From Gemmatimonadota bacterium (lineage in GTDB: Bacteria > Gemmatimonadota > Gemmatimonadetes > Gemmatimonadales > Gemmatimonadaceae), in assembly GCA_021324775.1 (NCBI GenBank), contig JAJPIM010000024.1, positions 186,001-250,000 on the forward strand: a DNA stretch of 64,000 nt, written 5' to 3'. Numbering within the stretch: the first letter of the stretch is position 1; each line of letters opens with the position of its first letter. Of this stretch, positions 15,326-24,344 are shown in pieces. The translations under genes and the position numbers were made by a program. The notes beneath the pieces were generated by a model, which was not told the origin of the DNA, searched no databases, and saw only the letters and a list, made by a program, of their open reading frames with translations.

Positions 15326-16450
15326 ATGGCGGCGACGTTCGTACACTCGACACTGATCCCGGTCGACGGCGCCCGGACGCTCCCCCAGGCGTACTTCACG
15401 TCACCCGAGATCTACGCCGGCGAGGTAGCGAAGATTTTTCACTCGCGATGGCTCTGCGCGGGCCGCGCCGCCGAAATTCCGGAGCCGGGCGACTACGTCG
15501 TTCGCCAGCTCGGCAACGCCGCCGTGATCCTCCTGCGCGACAAGACGGGCCGCATCCGTGGGTTCCACAACACGTGCCGCCATCGCGGCACGCGACTCTG
15601 CGAAGCATCCATCGGCAACGTCGGCGACCGGATCGTCTGCCCCTATCACTCCTGGGTGTACGCGCTCGATGGCCGCCTGATCGGCGCGCCGTCGACCGCC
15701 GACATCGAGGGATTCGACAAGAGCGACTACCCGCTCCACGCCGTCCCGACGGCCGAGTGGGAGGGGTTCGTCTTCTACCACATCGGGGCGAATCCGCAGC
15801 CGTTCGCGGAGGCCTTCGCTCCGCTCATGGGGCGGTTCAGCCGGTTCAACATGCCGGCCCTCGTGTCGGCCAGCCGCATCGAATACGACGTCCAGTGCAA
15901 CTGGAAGCTGCTCTTCCAGAATTATTCGGAATGCTATCACTGCTCGCCCGTTCATCCCGCGCTCGTGAAGCTGACGCCGGCCACCAGCGGCGAGAACGAT
16001 CTGTACGACGGGCCGTTCCTCGGCGGCTACATGGTGATCAACGACGACGCGGGCAGCATGACGATGACCGGCCGAGCCTGCGGCCTTCCCGTCGGGGAGC
16101 ATCTCACCGATGCAGACGAGCGGCGTGTGTACTACTACTCGATCTTTCCGAACATGCTCCTGAGCCTGCACCCCGATTACGTCATGTTTCACACGATGTG
16201 GCCGGACGGCCCGGCGCGCACGCGTATCACCTGCGAGTGGTTGTTCAACGCCGCCACCCTGCAGGACAAGACCTTCGACCCACTGGATGGCGTCAGGTTC
16301 TGGGACATGACCAACCGCCAGGACTGGCACATCTGCGAGGAGAGCTACCGCGGCATCGTCTCACCCGCCTATACGCCAGGGCCCTACTCGCCGCGTGAGA
16401 GCCTGTCCGCCGCGTTCGACCGCGAGGTCCTGCGGGCGCTGGGCCGCTAG
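15326..16450 (+). CDS. Rieske non-heme iron oxygenase, quaternary-amine type (first copy)
   Basis: ATG 15326 is preceded by GGCGGAGG and gives 374 residues. The Rieske [2Fe-2S] ligands are C84/H86 (CRHRG) and C105/H108 (CPYHSW). The mononuclear iron site is NYSECYHCSPVHP (H205, H210, with E202 in the bridging position) plus an Asp in NRQDWHICEE. A Glu where ring-hydroxylating oxygenases have Asp, within an ECYHC motif, is the mark of the CntA/GbcA/Stc2 group, which demethylates or cleaves quaternary amines such as carnitine, glycine betaine or proline betaine. No reductase is encoded nearby. Its stop shares CTAG with the convergent M20 gene. Confidence 0.9.
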   Translation: MAATFVHSTLIPVDGARTLPQAYFTSPEIYAGEVAKIFHSRWLCAGRAAEIPEPGDYVVRQLGNAAVILLRDKTGRIRGFHNTCRHRGTRLCEASIGNVGDRIVCPYHSWVYALDGRLIGAPSTADIEGFDKSDYPLHAVPTAEWEGFVFYHIGANPQPFAEAFAPLMGRFSRFNMPALVSASRIEYDVQCNWKLLFQNYSECYHCSPVHPALVKLTPATSGENDLYDGPFLGGYMVINDDAGSMTMTGRACGLPVGEHLTDADERRVYYYSIFPNMLLSLHPDYVMFHTMWPDGPARTRITCEWLFNAATLQDKTFDPLDGVRFWDMTNRQDWHICEESYRGIVSPAYTPGPYSPRESLSAAFDREVLRALGR

Positions 16451-17982
16451 AGACCGCCCTTCGCCTGCATCTCCATCAGCAGTTTCTGGTAGAACCGCAC
16501 GCCCCAGCCCAGCGTGTTGAGCGGGATCCGTTCGTCGTCGCCATGCTCGCCGCGACGATCGATCTCCATCTCGACCAGGTAGGGAGAAAGTCCGTAGCAG
16601 ATGATCCCGGCGCCGGCATACGTGGGACGATCCGTCGCCCCCGCGTCAGTCTGCGTCGCGACCGGGAGTCCGGGCGCCATCTCGTGGATGGTCCGCTCGA
16701 TACCGCGAAAGAGCGCGGTATTCGCCGGCGCGCTGAACGTCGGCTCGATGCCGGGAAGGGTGTGGATCTCGACCTTTGGATCGTCCACGATCCGCGTGAG
16801 CTCCTTCTTGAAGGCCGCGGTATCCTCATCCGGCAACAACCGGATGTCGAGATTCGCCGTCGCCTCACCCGGGATGATGTTGGTGACTTCTGCGCCATGC
16901 AGCACGGTGGGAGAGATTGTGTTGCGGAGTAGCGCATTCCGATCCGGGTCGCTCAAGAGCCAGGTTTTGGCTCGCGGATCCTGAAGTGCGCGGGCCGCGT
17001 CCGCCAGCCAGCGCTTGTGCTCCCCCTGCTCGTAGAGCGCCTCGACCTTGAACAGGCGATCCACGGCCGCCGACACCCGGAGCGGCGTGTTCCACGCGGC
17101 CACCCGCACGATCGCGCGCGCGAGCCTCGGCACCGGATTGTCAGCGGTCGGCTCCGAGCCATGGGATGCCGTGCCATGCACGACCAGTTGTTGCCAGTAC
17201 GCCCGCTTCTCTCCGACGCTGACGCCCCACCACTTGACTTTCCCGTTCTCGACCCGCGTATCGCCGCCCTCGGTCATCAGATACTCGACCGTCGAGAGGA
17301 GATCGGCGTGGCGCCGCACGAAGGTCATCGCGCCAGTGCCCTGCGCTTCCTCGTCGGCGTTTGCGATGTACACGATATCCCGCGTGAGGTGCACGCCAGC
17401 GCGCTTGAGCGCGATGAGGCTCATCAGTTGGATGATGCCCTGCCCCTTCATGTCGAGCGTCCCGCGGCCCCACAGGTATCCATCCTTGACCACGCCACCG
17501 AATGGATCGGCTGCCCAGCGCTCGCGGGTCACCGGCACGACGTCCATGTGGTGCACGAGTGCGATGCCTTTCTGGGAGCCATCTCCCTTGAGCACCGCGT
17601 AGAAATTGGCCCGGCCCGGGCCCAGTTCGGCCGTATCGACGATGTGCCCTTCGATACCCTCGCGAGCCAGAGCGTCCTTCAGCCAGTGGGCGGTCTGAAG
17701 CTCATTTCCCGGCGGGTTGCTCGTATTGATCCGGATGTATTCGGCGAGCCGTGCCGCCGTCTCGGCGCCCATCGAATCGCCGGGCGGTGTCGTCGCCGCC
17801 AGGACGCTGTCGACCGGCCTCCCTCCGGACGCCACGGGCCACGGAACGGATGCCTCCTCTGCAGGGGCACCATCCTGCGCTGCCGCCGGCAGCCCCGTGA
17901 TCATCAGGGCCGGGACAACCGGCATGGCGAGCACGACCCACCGGATCACACGACGACCGACATCTGACAATCGAGAGTGCAC
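16447..17982 (-). CDS. Secreted M20-family metallopeptidase
   Basis: GTG at 17982 has GGAGG seven bases upstream and gives 511 residues, starting with a signal peptide (basic start, hydrophobic RWVVLAMPVVPALMITGL, cleavage near AAAQ). M20 zinc-binding motifs follow: HHMDVVP (H145), GRGTLDMKG (D177), NADEEAQGTG (E211/E212) and TEGGD. Members are exopeptidases or N-acyl-amino-acid amidohydrolases acting in the periplasm. It is the last gene of the leftward SusC/SusD operon and may trim the imported substrate. An apparent longer frame upstream overlaps the previous gene and is not part of the protein. Confidence 0.92.
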   Translation of the reverse strand: MHSRLSDVGRRVIRWVVLAMPVVPALMITGLPAAAQDGAPAEEASVPWPVASGGRPVDSVLAATTPPGDSMGAETAARLAEYIRINTSNPPGNELQTAHWLKDALAREGIEGHIVDTAELGPGRANFYAVLKGDGSQKGIALVHHMDVVPVTRERWAADPFGGVVKDGYLWGRGTLDMKGQGIIQLMSLIALKRAGVHLTRDIVYIANADEEAQGTGAMTFVRRHADLLSTVEYLMTEGGDTRVENGKVKWWGVSVGEKRAYWQQLVVHGTASHGSEPTADNPVPRLARAIVRVAAWNTPLRVSAAVDRLFKVEALYEQGEHKRWLADAARALQDPRAKTWLLSDPDRNALLRNTISPTVLHGAEVTNIIPGEATANLDIRLLPDEDTAAFKKELTRIVDDPKVEIHTLPGIEPTFSAPANTALFRGIERTIHEMAPGLPVATQTDAGATDRPTYAGAGIICYGLSPYLVEMEIDRRGEHGDDERIPLNTLGWGVRFYQKLLMEMQAKGGL

Positions 17983-18005
17983 GCGCAAGCCTCCAGTATG
18001 TTGGG

Positions 18006-18049
18006 CCTTTCTCCTTTCTCCTTTCTGCCTTTCTCCTTTCTCTTTCCTC
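18006..18049. repeat. Polypyrimidine tract, first of three
   Basis: Forty-four bases of almost pure C/T on the plus strand built from CTTTCTC-type heptamers; only one purine interrupts it. On the coding (minus) strand it is a GA-rich tract starting at the stop of the sarcosine-oxidase-like gene, before the M20 gene. It shares the core TCTCCTTTCTC with tracts at 29061 and 39407. Confidence 0.75.
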
Positions 18050-19274
18050 ACTGCATGTAGTTCTTTGGCGGGTTCTTCATCTTCAGGATCGGCCGCGTGA
18101 TCGCGAACGGCGAGATATCCGATGGCGTGGAGCCATCGATCGCCAGCTCCGAGAGAATTCGTCCAATCACCGACGCGAACTTGAAGGCGTGCCCCGCTCC
18201 GATCGCCACCAAGATGTTGGAATGACCCGGCAGCCGGTCGATCACGAAATCCCGGTCGGGCGTGAGTGTGTAGAGGCACGTCTTGGTGTACAGAATCGGA
18301 CCGGCCGCATCAGGAAGGTAGCGTGCGAGAAACCGTTTGACTGCCCGTTCCTGCGCGGGGTCCGGATCGAACGATCGGGTGTTGGCGGTCACCGGCGGAC
18401 CGCCGGCGTCGCGGGCAGCCTTTACGGCCTGCTCCCCGAAGATCGGAAAGCCGTAGAACGACGGGTCATCCATCCAGATCCAGATGGGAAACCGCTCGGG
18501 CGCGAAAGCGGCGGAGTGTGCCGTGCGAAAGTATGTCACCTGCTCCTGGGTCACTTCGAGCGGGATCCGGGTGCCCAAGCGCTTCAGTACCACCGGTGAC
18601 CAGGGACCGGCCGCGACGACCAGCGACTCGCAGCGGTACCGCTTCCCTCCCGCCTCGACTTCGACTTCGCCATCCACGGGACGGATCGACCGGACCGGTG
18701 TGCGATCCATGAGGGTCGCGCCATGCGCGCGGGCCATTCGCTGGTGTGCGGCATTCGCCCGCGCCGCCATCGCGATCCCGCTCTCCGACTGATAGATGCC
18801 GTGATGCTCGTCCGTGAGGTGCCATTGCGGCCACCGGCGCATGATCTCAGCCGCGTCGAGCGCCTCGAACGGGACGCCGCAGGCGGTCAGGCTGCCGGTG
18901 TACGTGCTGAGATCGATCGCCGCGTCACGAGGCGCGACATCGAGGCCGCCGGTCTTGAGCACGACCTGCTCGCCGGCATCCGCACCCAGTCTCGCCCACG
19001 AATCGTAGGCCCGTTTCGCCAGTTGTACGTAGGACGGCGTGTGATAGGAGAGCCGGATGATCCGCGAATGATCCTGCGACTCGCCACGCACGTGCCCCAG
19101 CTCGAACTGCTCGATGCCCAGCACATCGGCGCCCGCGCGGCACGCGAGCCAGTACGCCGCGCCGCTTCCCAGTCCGCCGAGTCCGAGCACGATGTGCTGG
19201 TAGTTGCGGCGCCGCGGCGCGGCAGGCGAGGACACCGCGGATCGCCGCTTGTGGGTGGGCCGGCGTCCCGTCAT
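18048..19274 (-). CDS. Sarcosine-oxidase-like (MSOX/MTOX family) N-methyl amine oxidase
   Basis: 408 residues from ATG 19274, which overlaps the stop of the second Rieske gene (ATGA). The dinucleotide-binding motif GLGGLGSGAA is at residues 31-40. C333 in TKTCLYTLTPDRDF matches the cysteine that covalently holds FAD in monomeric sarcosine oxidase and N-methyltryptophan oxidase, and GHAFKFASVIG matches the conserved C-terminal FAD loop. The family oxidises secondary N-methyl amino acids to the primary amine, formaldehyde and H2O2. Directly downstream of a Rieske gene, it would take the last methyl group off. The 25-residue basic N-terminus is longer than usual. Confidence 0.88.
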   Translation of the reverse strand: MTGRRPTHKRRSAVSSPAAPRRRNYQHIVLGLGGLGSGAAYWLACRAGADVLGIEQFELGHVRGESQDHSRIIRLSYHTPSYVQLAKRAYDSWARLGADAGEQVVLKTGGLDVAPRDAAIDLSTYTGSLTACGVPFEALDAAEIMRRWPQWHLTDEHHGIYQSESGIAMAARANAAHQRMARAHGATLMDRTPVRSIRPVDGEVEVEAGGKRYRCESLVVAAGPWSPVVLKRLGTRIPLEVTQEQVTYFRTAHSAAFAPERFPIWIWMDDPSFYGFPIFGEQAVKAARDAGGPPVTANTRSFDPDPAQERAVKRFLARYLPDAAGPILYTKTCLYTLTPDRDFVIDRLPGHSNILVAIGAGHAFKFASVIGRILSELAIDGSTPSDISPFAITRPILKMKNPPKNYMQ

Positions 19275-20410
19275 GTGTCGAGGTCGCCGATGCGGTCGCG
19301 CACATATCGGCGGATGTCGAGGCTCCACCTCTCCATCGGTGCGTAATAGCCGCGCTCGAACACGCGCGACCGCATGCCGCGCTGCACGCCCTCGCAGATC
19401 GTCCAGTCCTGGCGGTTGACGATATCCCAGAAGTTGACCGCATCCGACGCATCGAAACCCGGCTTGGCCATCTCCGCGGGATCGAACAGGAAATCGCAAG
19501 CGATCGTCGTGTGCGTTGGATGCCGTGGCCAGAGGGTGAACGCAGCCACATGATCGGCGGAGAGGCTCAGCAGAAGATTGGGGTAGAGCAACTCACCCTT
19601 GTGCCGCACCCGCTCGTCATCGTCGAGGCCCGCGAACGGAGCGCGGGTGCTCGTTCCGGACTCGGTGAACGTCCACGCCCCCGGGCGGTGCGGGATACCT
19701 GACTCCCAATCGAGCTCCGAGCCGCCCCGATACTTGAACGCCGGGACGATCGCGCACAGCTCGGGATGCACGCCCGCGCAATGATAACACTCGTTGTAAT
19801 TCTCGAGCATCACTTTCCAGTTCGCGGCGACCTCGTACACGATCCGCCGGGCAGTGCGCAATTGTGCGAGCGGGTAGCGCGCGACGCGCGCGGGCGCCTC
19901 ACCCAGTTGTGCGCGCAGTGTCCGCCCTTCCGCGGCTGCTTGCGCGGGCGTGAGATTCACGAAGACGAAGCCGCCCCACACGTCGACCCCCACCGGATGG
20001 AGCGGCAGGTCCGACCGTGAGAACTCCGCGTCCTCCTCGAGAAATGGCGCCGTCCGCAGCGCCCCGTCGAGCGCGTAGGTCCAGGAGTGGTATGGACAGC
20101 GGATCGCCCCGGCGAAGTGACCCGACGGTCCGGCGGTATGCTCCACGGCGGGCCGCGCGCCGGTCAGGACCAGTTCGCACCCGCGGTGGCGGCACACGTT
20201 GAAGAACCCGCGAAGCACGCCGTCCGCACCACGTACGAGCAGCACGCTCTCACCCGCCACCGTCACGACCGAATAGTCGCCCGATGCGGGAATCGACTCT
20301 GCGCGTCCCGCGCAATACCACTCGCGCGCGAAGATCCGCTCGCGCTCGCGCTGGAAGACGTCGTCGTCGAAATACGCGCGGCGCGGCAGCGTCCGCTCGA
20401 GGGCCGGCAT
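19271..20410 (-). CDS. Rieske non-heme iron oxygenase, quaternary-amine type (second copy)
   Basis: 379 residues from ATG 20410, with AGGGG upstream and the previous stop only 4 bases before. Rieske ligands are C73/H75 (CRHRG) and C105/H108 (CPYHSW). The catalytic site is NYNECYHCAGVHP (E207, H210, H215) with an Asp in NRQDWTICEGVQ. It shares the ECYHC signature with the copy at 15326, though the two differ widely elsewhere, so they are not a recent duplication. It likely removes a methyl group or otherwise cleaves a methylated amine, possibly at a different methylation state or substrate than the other copy. Its reductase is not in the window. Confidence 0.9.
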   Translation of the reverse strand: MPALERTLPRRAYFDDDVFQRERERIFAREWYCAGRAESIPASGDYSVVTVAGESVLLVRGADGVLRGFFNVCRHRGCELVLTGARPAVEHTAGPSGHFAGAIRCPYHSWTYALDGALRTAPFLEEDAEFSRSDLPLHPVGVDVWGGFVFVNLTPAQAAAEGRTLRAQLGEAPARVARYPLAQLRTARRIVYEVAANWKVMLENYNECYHCAGVHPELCAIVPAFKYRGGSELDWESGIPHRPGAWTFTESGTSTRAPFAGLDDDERVRHKGELLYPNLLLSLSADHVAAFTLWPRHPTHTTIACDFLFDPAEMAKPGFDASDAVNFWDIVNRQDWTICEGVQRGMRSRVFERGYYAPMERWSLDIRRYVRDRIGDLDT

Positions 20411-20414
20411 GAAC

Positions 20415-22058
20415 CTATTTCCCCTTTCCGTCCCGCAAGATCTCTCGCGCCGCGTTGTGGCCCGATGCACCCATGACGCCGCCACCTGGGTGGGTCGCGG
20501 CGCCGCACATGTACAGGCCCCGGATCGGGGAGCGGTAGTTGGCGTACCCGGCGATCGGCCGCATGAAGAACAGGCTGGAGAGCGACATCGCGCCCTGCAT
20601 GATGTTGCCCCCTGTGAGGCCGTACCGCCGCTCGATGTCCACGGGTGCCAGAACCTGGCGGCCGATCACGGCGCGCCGGAAATTCGGCGCATACTGCGTC
20701 AGGATGTCGAAGCACCGGTCCGCGAACGCCTCCTTTGCCTCTTCCATGGGCTGCCCAGTGCTCAAGGCGTAGGGGAAATACTGGATGAACATCGACATGA
20801 GATGCTGCCCCTTGGGCGCCACCGTGTCGTCCAGCACCGACGGAATCGTGCATTCGAGCATCGGGTTGCGCGCCGGCCTCCCGTATTTCGCGTCGTCGTA
20901 TGCTTCCTCGATGTAATCGAGGGTCGGGCAGATGTGGATCGTCCCACGGTGCTGCGGCCCAGGCGCCGTCCCCGGACACGCGGTGAAATCCGGAAGCTCG
21001 CGCAACGCCACGTTGATCTTGAGGCTTGCACTGCGGTAGTCCAGCGCATCGATCGCGGCTGCGAAGTCATCCGGCAGCTCCCTGCGCTCGACGAGCCGGC
21101 CGAATGTCACGTGCGCGTCGGCACCCGACGCGACGCGCGGGGCCCGGACTTCCGTGCCATCCGCCAGTGCGACACCCTCGACGGCCCCGTTCCGGACCAG
21201 GATTCGCGCCACTTCGGCCTGGGTCCGGATCTCCGCGCCCGCGGCCCGGGCCGATCCGGCGATCGCGTTGCTGATCCCGCCCATGCCACCCCGAACATAG
21301 CCCCACACTCCACGCACGCCGTTGGTCTCACCCATGACGTGGTGGAAGAGCACGTATGCCGTTCCCGGCATCGAGGGTGCCGCCATGGCACCGATCACCG
21401 CGTCCGTCGCCAACAGGACCTTGAGCTGCTCCGATTCGAACCACCGCTCGAGGATCGGCCGCGCCGCGCCGGTGAGTATCTCGACCGCGGCGGCACCGTC
21501 CTTCCGGCCCAGTTTGAGGAATCCCCAGCCGAGCTTCGCCATCGTGGTGAGATTCCGCGGCGTCAGCGACCACGGATCCGGCGGCGTCATCATCAGGGTG
21601 GGCTCGATGAAATCCGCCACGCGCTCGAGCATGGCCTCGTACTTGGGCAACGCCTCCGCGTCCCGAGGCGAGAATTTGGAGATCTCGCGCCGGGTCATGT
21701 CCTTGTCCGGACCCAGCATCAGATACCGGCCATCCGGAAACGGCGAAAACGCGGACGGGTTGCGCGGCAGCATCTCGAAGCCGTGCTTGGCCAGCTCCAG
21801 CTCGCGGATGATCTCCGGCCGCAGCAGGCTGTTCACGTAGGACGCCGTCGAGACTTTGTAGCCGGGCCAGATCTCTTCCGACACGCATGCGCCGCCGATC
21901 ACCTCGCGCCGCTCCAGCACCACGACACGAAGTCCGGCGCGCGCCAGGTAGGCCGCGGTCACGAGCGCATTGTGGCCGGCGCCGACGATGATGATGTCGT
22001 ACCGGCCAGACTGCGTGCCGTTCCCGCCGGATCGGGTTCCTGCGCCTGCAGCGGTCAT
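20415..22058 (-). CDS. FAD-dependent oxidoreductase, PYROXD2/phytoene-desaturase-like
   Basis: 547 residues from ATG 22058, overlapping the peptidase stop (ATGA). The FAD-binding motif DIIIVGAGHNALVTAAYLAR is near residue 22, and the C-terminal motif is YMCGAATHPGGGVMGASGHN, as in the CrtI/PYROXD2 superfamily. The body matches the PYROXD2-type group rather than true carotenoid desaturases, and no carotenoid genes are nearby. Substrates of this group are poorly known. Between a peptidase and a Rieske oxygenase it probably oxidises or dehydrogenates an intermediate of the same route. Confidence 0.82.
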   Translation of the reverse strand: MTAAGAGTRSGGNGTQSGRYDIIIVGAGHNALVTAAYLARAGLRVVVLERREVIGGACVSEEIWPGYKVSTASYVNSLLRPEIIRELELAKHGFEMLPRNPSAFSPFPDGRYLMLGPDKDMTRREISKFSPRDAEALPKYEAMLERVADFIEPTLMMTPPDPWSLTPRNLTTMAKLGWGFLKLGRKDGAAAVEILTGAARPILERWFESEQLKVLLATDAVIGAMAAPSMPGTAYVLFHHVMGETNGVRGVWGYVRGGMGGISNAIAGSARAAGAEIRTQAEVARILVRNGAVEGVALADGTEVRAPRVASGADAHVTFGRLVERRELPDDFAAAIDALDYRSASLKINVALRELPDFTACPGTAPGPQHRGTIHICPTLDYIEEAYDDAKYGRPARNPMLECTIPSVLDDTVAPKGQHLMSMFIQYFPYALSTGQPMEEAKEAFADRCFDILTQYAPNFRRAVIGRQVLAPVDIERRYGLTGGNIMQGAMSLSSLFFMRPIAGYANYRSPIRGLYMCGAATHPGGGVMGASGHNAAREILRDGKGK

Positions 22059-24283
22059 TGCATAGCCTGGGCGTGGGTGCCACGCTGCGTGAAGCCCTGC
22101 GTGTGTTGCGCATCCGGCGAAAGAAAACGGTCGTACCAGCCGAGATAGCGCTGGAGCCGGTCCCGGAGGTGCGTGATCTTGGTGAACTCGTGATACTCGC
22201 CGGGATACACGACCAGCGCCGTCGGACGACCGAGACTGCGTAGCGCCTGATACAGTTGCTCGGAGTTGATCAGCGGAACGTTGGCGTCGAGATCGCCACA
22301 GAAAAATAGCGTCGGGGTCACGATCCGATTGGCGTGGAGAAATGGAAAGGACACGCGGAGCCACGCCTCCGGATGCGTCCACGGCGTCCCCAACTCATCC
22401 TCGTATTCGCGCACGTACTGGTCGGTGCCGTAGCCGGCGAACGCGTTGGCCATCCCGGCTCCGCTGGTGGCTGCCTTGAAACGCGTCGTGCGCGCGATCA
22501 CTTCGTCGGTCAGGATCCCGCCGTACGACCATCCTCCGACTCCCAGCCGCGCAGAATCCGCAATCCCGTCCGCGACGGCCTTGTCGACGACGGCCAGCAC
22601 GTCCTGTGAATCCTTGTTGCCCCAATCCGCGAAGATCGCGCTCGTGTAGGTCTGGCCTCGCCCCGAGCTCCCTCGCGGGTTGCCGGCCATCACGACGTAT
22701 CCGTGCGCAGCCATGAGCTGCCAGTCGAATTGAAAGCTGTCATCCCACTGCTCGACCGGTCCCCCGTGAATCCGCAGAATCGCGGGGTACCGTTTCCCAG
22801 GGGTGTATCCCGGCGGTGTCAGGATGAAACCGCTCACGACCGTCCCATCCGCGCTGTGCACCGTCACTTCTCGTGTCGTGGCCAGGGCAATCGAATCCAG
22901 CCACGCGTTTTCGTGCGTGAGCTGCCGCGGCGCCGATCCGCCGCCGCCGACCGGCCGCACGCCATCGTCCAGCACGGCGATCTCGGGCGGCATGTCCGAA
23001 GTGCTGGCGACGAACGCGACTCGGCCGCCGGGTGTCACTTCGAACCCGCTCAGCACCTGGCGGCCGGTCACGATCCGCTCGATCGCCCCGCCAATGGCGC
23101 TGTCGCCGCGGGTCGTTACGGCGACTCGCGCCAGCTCGACGGCGCGGTCATCCTCCAGCAGGAAATACACGCTGCTGCCATCGGCCGACCATTGCGGCTG
23201 GATGACGCTCCGGTCGAGGGCCGGTGTGACGACGCGCTCCGGGCCGCCCGCCGCCGGTACGACCGCGAGGTGGCCCACGGAGTAGTAGAGCATCTTCTCG
23301 GGGCCGCCTCGTATGTAGGCGATCCACTTGCCATCGGGACTCCACGCCGGCGCCCCCGCTTCCCACTCCGGGTCGTTGTCGTTCCCGTCGTACTTCGTGA
23401 TCTGGTGCGGCATGGCGCCGGACCGCGGTTCTATAGTATAGACCTGGTGGTTCGAGGTCCTGTCCTCATCCTCACCAGCTTTGCGGACGTAGGCGATCAG
23501 GCCCCCATCGGGCGACCACGACGGGAGCGCCGCGTCGGTCTGGCCCGGTGTGAGCAGGGTCTCGGCATGCGATCCGAGGTCCACCACATAGAGTCGCGCC
23601 CGGCGGTCGCCGAGCCATCCGATGTTGTCCGCCCGGAACTGAAAGCGCGTGATGACGATGGGCTTTGGAGTCCTTGCCTTGCCCGCGGCGCTTTCGCTCT
23701 CCGCCGAGTCGGGGTCGGGATCGACGGCGATCGCCGCGAGCCGGTGGCCATCGGGCGCCCACGCGTAGTCGAGGACCCCGCCCGGGAAGTTCGTCACGCG
23801 CTGCGCCTCCCCGCCATCGCGGGGCAGCATCCACACCTGCTCGGCTTCGTGCTGGTCGTCGCGTGCCGACAGGAACGCTAGTGTGTGCCCATCAGGGCTC
23901 CAGCGCGCCAGATGCTCGCCTTCCTTGCTCCACGTCATCCGCCGTGTCGTGCGCCCGTCGAAGCTCGTGACGTAGATGGCGGACACGAACGCATCATGCG
24001 CCGTGTCCGTACCGGTTACCGTATACGCCACCAGTTGCCCGTCCGGCGAGAGCCGTGGATCGGCGGCGTCGCGTTCACGCGTCATGTCGTCGAGGGTCAG
24101 CAACCGCTTGTCCGGCGGCGCCGATACCACCGACACGGCGGGACCCACCGGCGGCGGCGCCGGCGAAACCACTGGCGCAGCCTGCGCCCGTAGCATGGAT
24201 TGCAGGACAGGGCCCGACAGCGGCAGGGCCACCACCACGGCCGCCACGGAGCGGGCGGCCGCACGGACACTGGACAGGAGCAT
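22055..24283 (-). CDS. Secreted S9-family prolyl-oligopeptidase-type serine peptidase
   Basis: 742 residues. An N-terminal signal peptide (SVAAVVVALPLSGPVL, cleavage near LRAQA) is followed by a beta-propeller of PD40/WD-like blades (RWSPDGHTLAFLS, SPDGKWIAYI) and a C-terminal alpha/beta hydrolase domain. The triad is Ser near 586 in GGWSYGG, Asp near 662 in CGDLDANVP, and His near 698 in PGEYHEFTK. This fits acylaminoacyl-peptidase or dipeptidyl-peptidase types acting in the periplasm on short peptides. It lies 61 bases after SusD across a hairpin, so it is probably in the same operon but separately tuned. Confidence 0.92.
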   Translation of the reverse strand: MLLSSVRAAARSVAAVVVALPLSGPVLQSMLRAQAAPVVSPAPPPVGPAVSVVSAPPDKRLLTLDDMTRERDAADPRLSPDGQLVAYTVTGTDTAHDAFVSAIYVTSFDGRTTRRMTWSKEGEHLARWSPDGHTLAFLSARDDQHEAEQVWMLPRDGGEAQRVTNFPGGVLDYAWAPDGHRLAAIAVDPDPDSAESESAAGKARTPKPIVITRFQFRADNIGWLGDRRARLYVVDLGSHAETLLTPGQTDAALPSWSPDGGLIAYVRKAGEDEDRTSNHQVYTIEPRSGAMPHQITKYDGNDNDPEWEAGAPAWSPDGKWIAYIRGGPEKMLYYSVGHLAVVPAAGGPERVVTPALDRSVIQPQWSADGSSVYFLLEDDRAVELARVAVTTRGDSAIGGAIERIVTGRQVLSGFEVTPGGRVAFVASTSDMPPEIAVLDDGVRPVGGGGSAPRQLTHENAWLDSIALATTREVTVHSADGTVVSGFILTPPGYTPGKRYPAILRIHGGPVEQWDDSFQFDWQLMAAHGYVVMAGNPRGSSGRGQTYTSAIFADWGNKDSQDVLAVVDKAVADGIADSARLGVGGWSYGGILTDEVIARTTRFKAATSGAGMANAFAGYGTDQYVREYEDELGTPWTHPEAWLRVSFPFLHANRIVTPTLFFCGDLDANVPLINSEQLYQALRSLGRPTALVVYPGEYHEFTKITHLRDRLQRYLGWYDRFLSPDAQHTQGFTQRGTHAQAMQ

Positions 24284-24305
24284 GCGAGGTACCGTGAGAC
24301 GCGAG

Positions 24306-24333
24306 GCCGCGCACCCCGCCCGGAGTGCGCGGC
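24306..24333 (-). promoter_or_regulatory. Intercistronic hairpin between susD-like and S9 genes
   Basis: Perfect 9-bp stem GCCGCGCAC / GTGCGCGGC with a 10-nt loop in the 61-base gap. No T-run follows. It may partly terminate or stabilise the transcript so that the transport genes are made in greater amount than the enzymes behind them. Confidence 0.5.
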
Positions 24334-24344
24334 ATCCGCGCCGC

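Noticed and set aside
17983-18279. N-terminal extension of the M20 peptidase
   Set aside because: It reads through the polypyrimidine tract as a KGERQKGERR repeat and into the previous gene; GTG 17982 has an ideal ribosome-binding site followed by a signal peptide.
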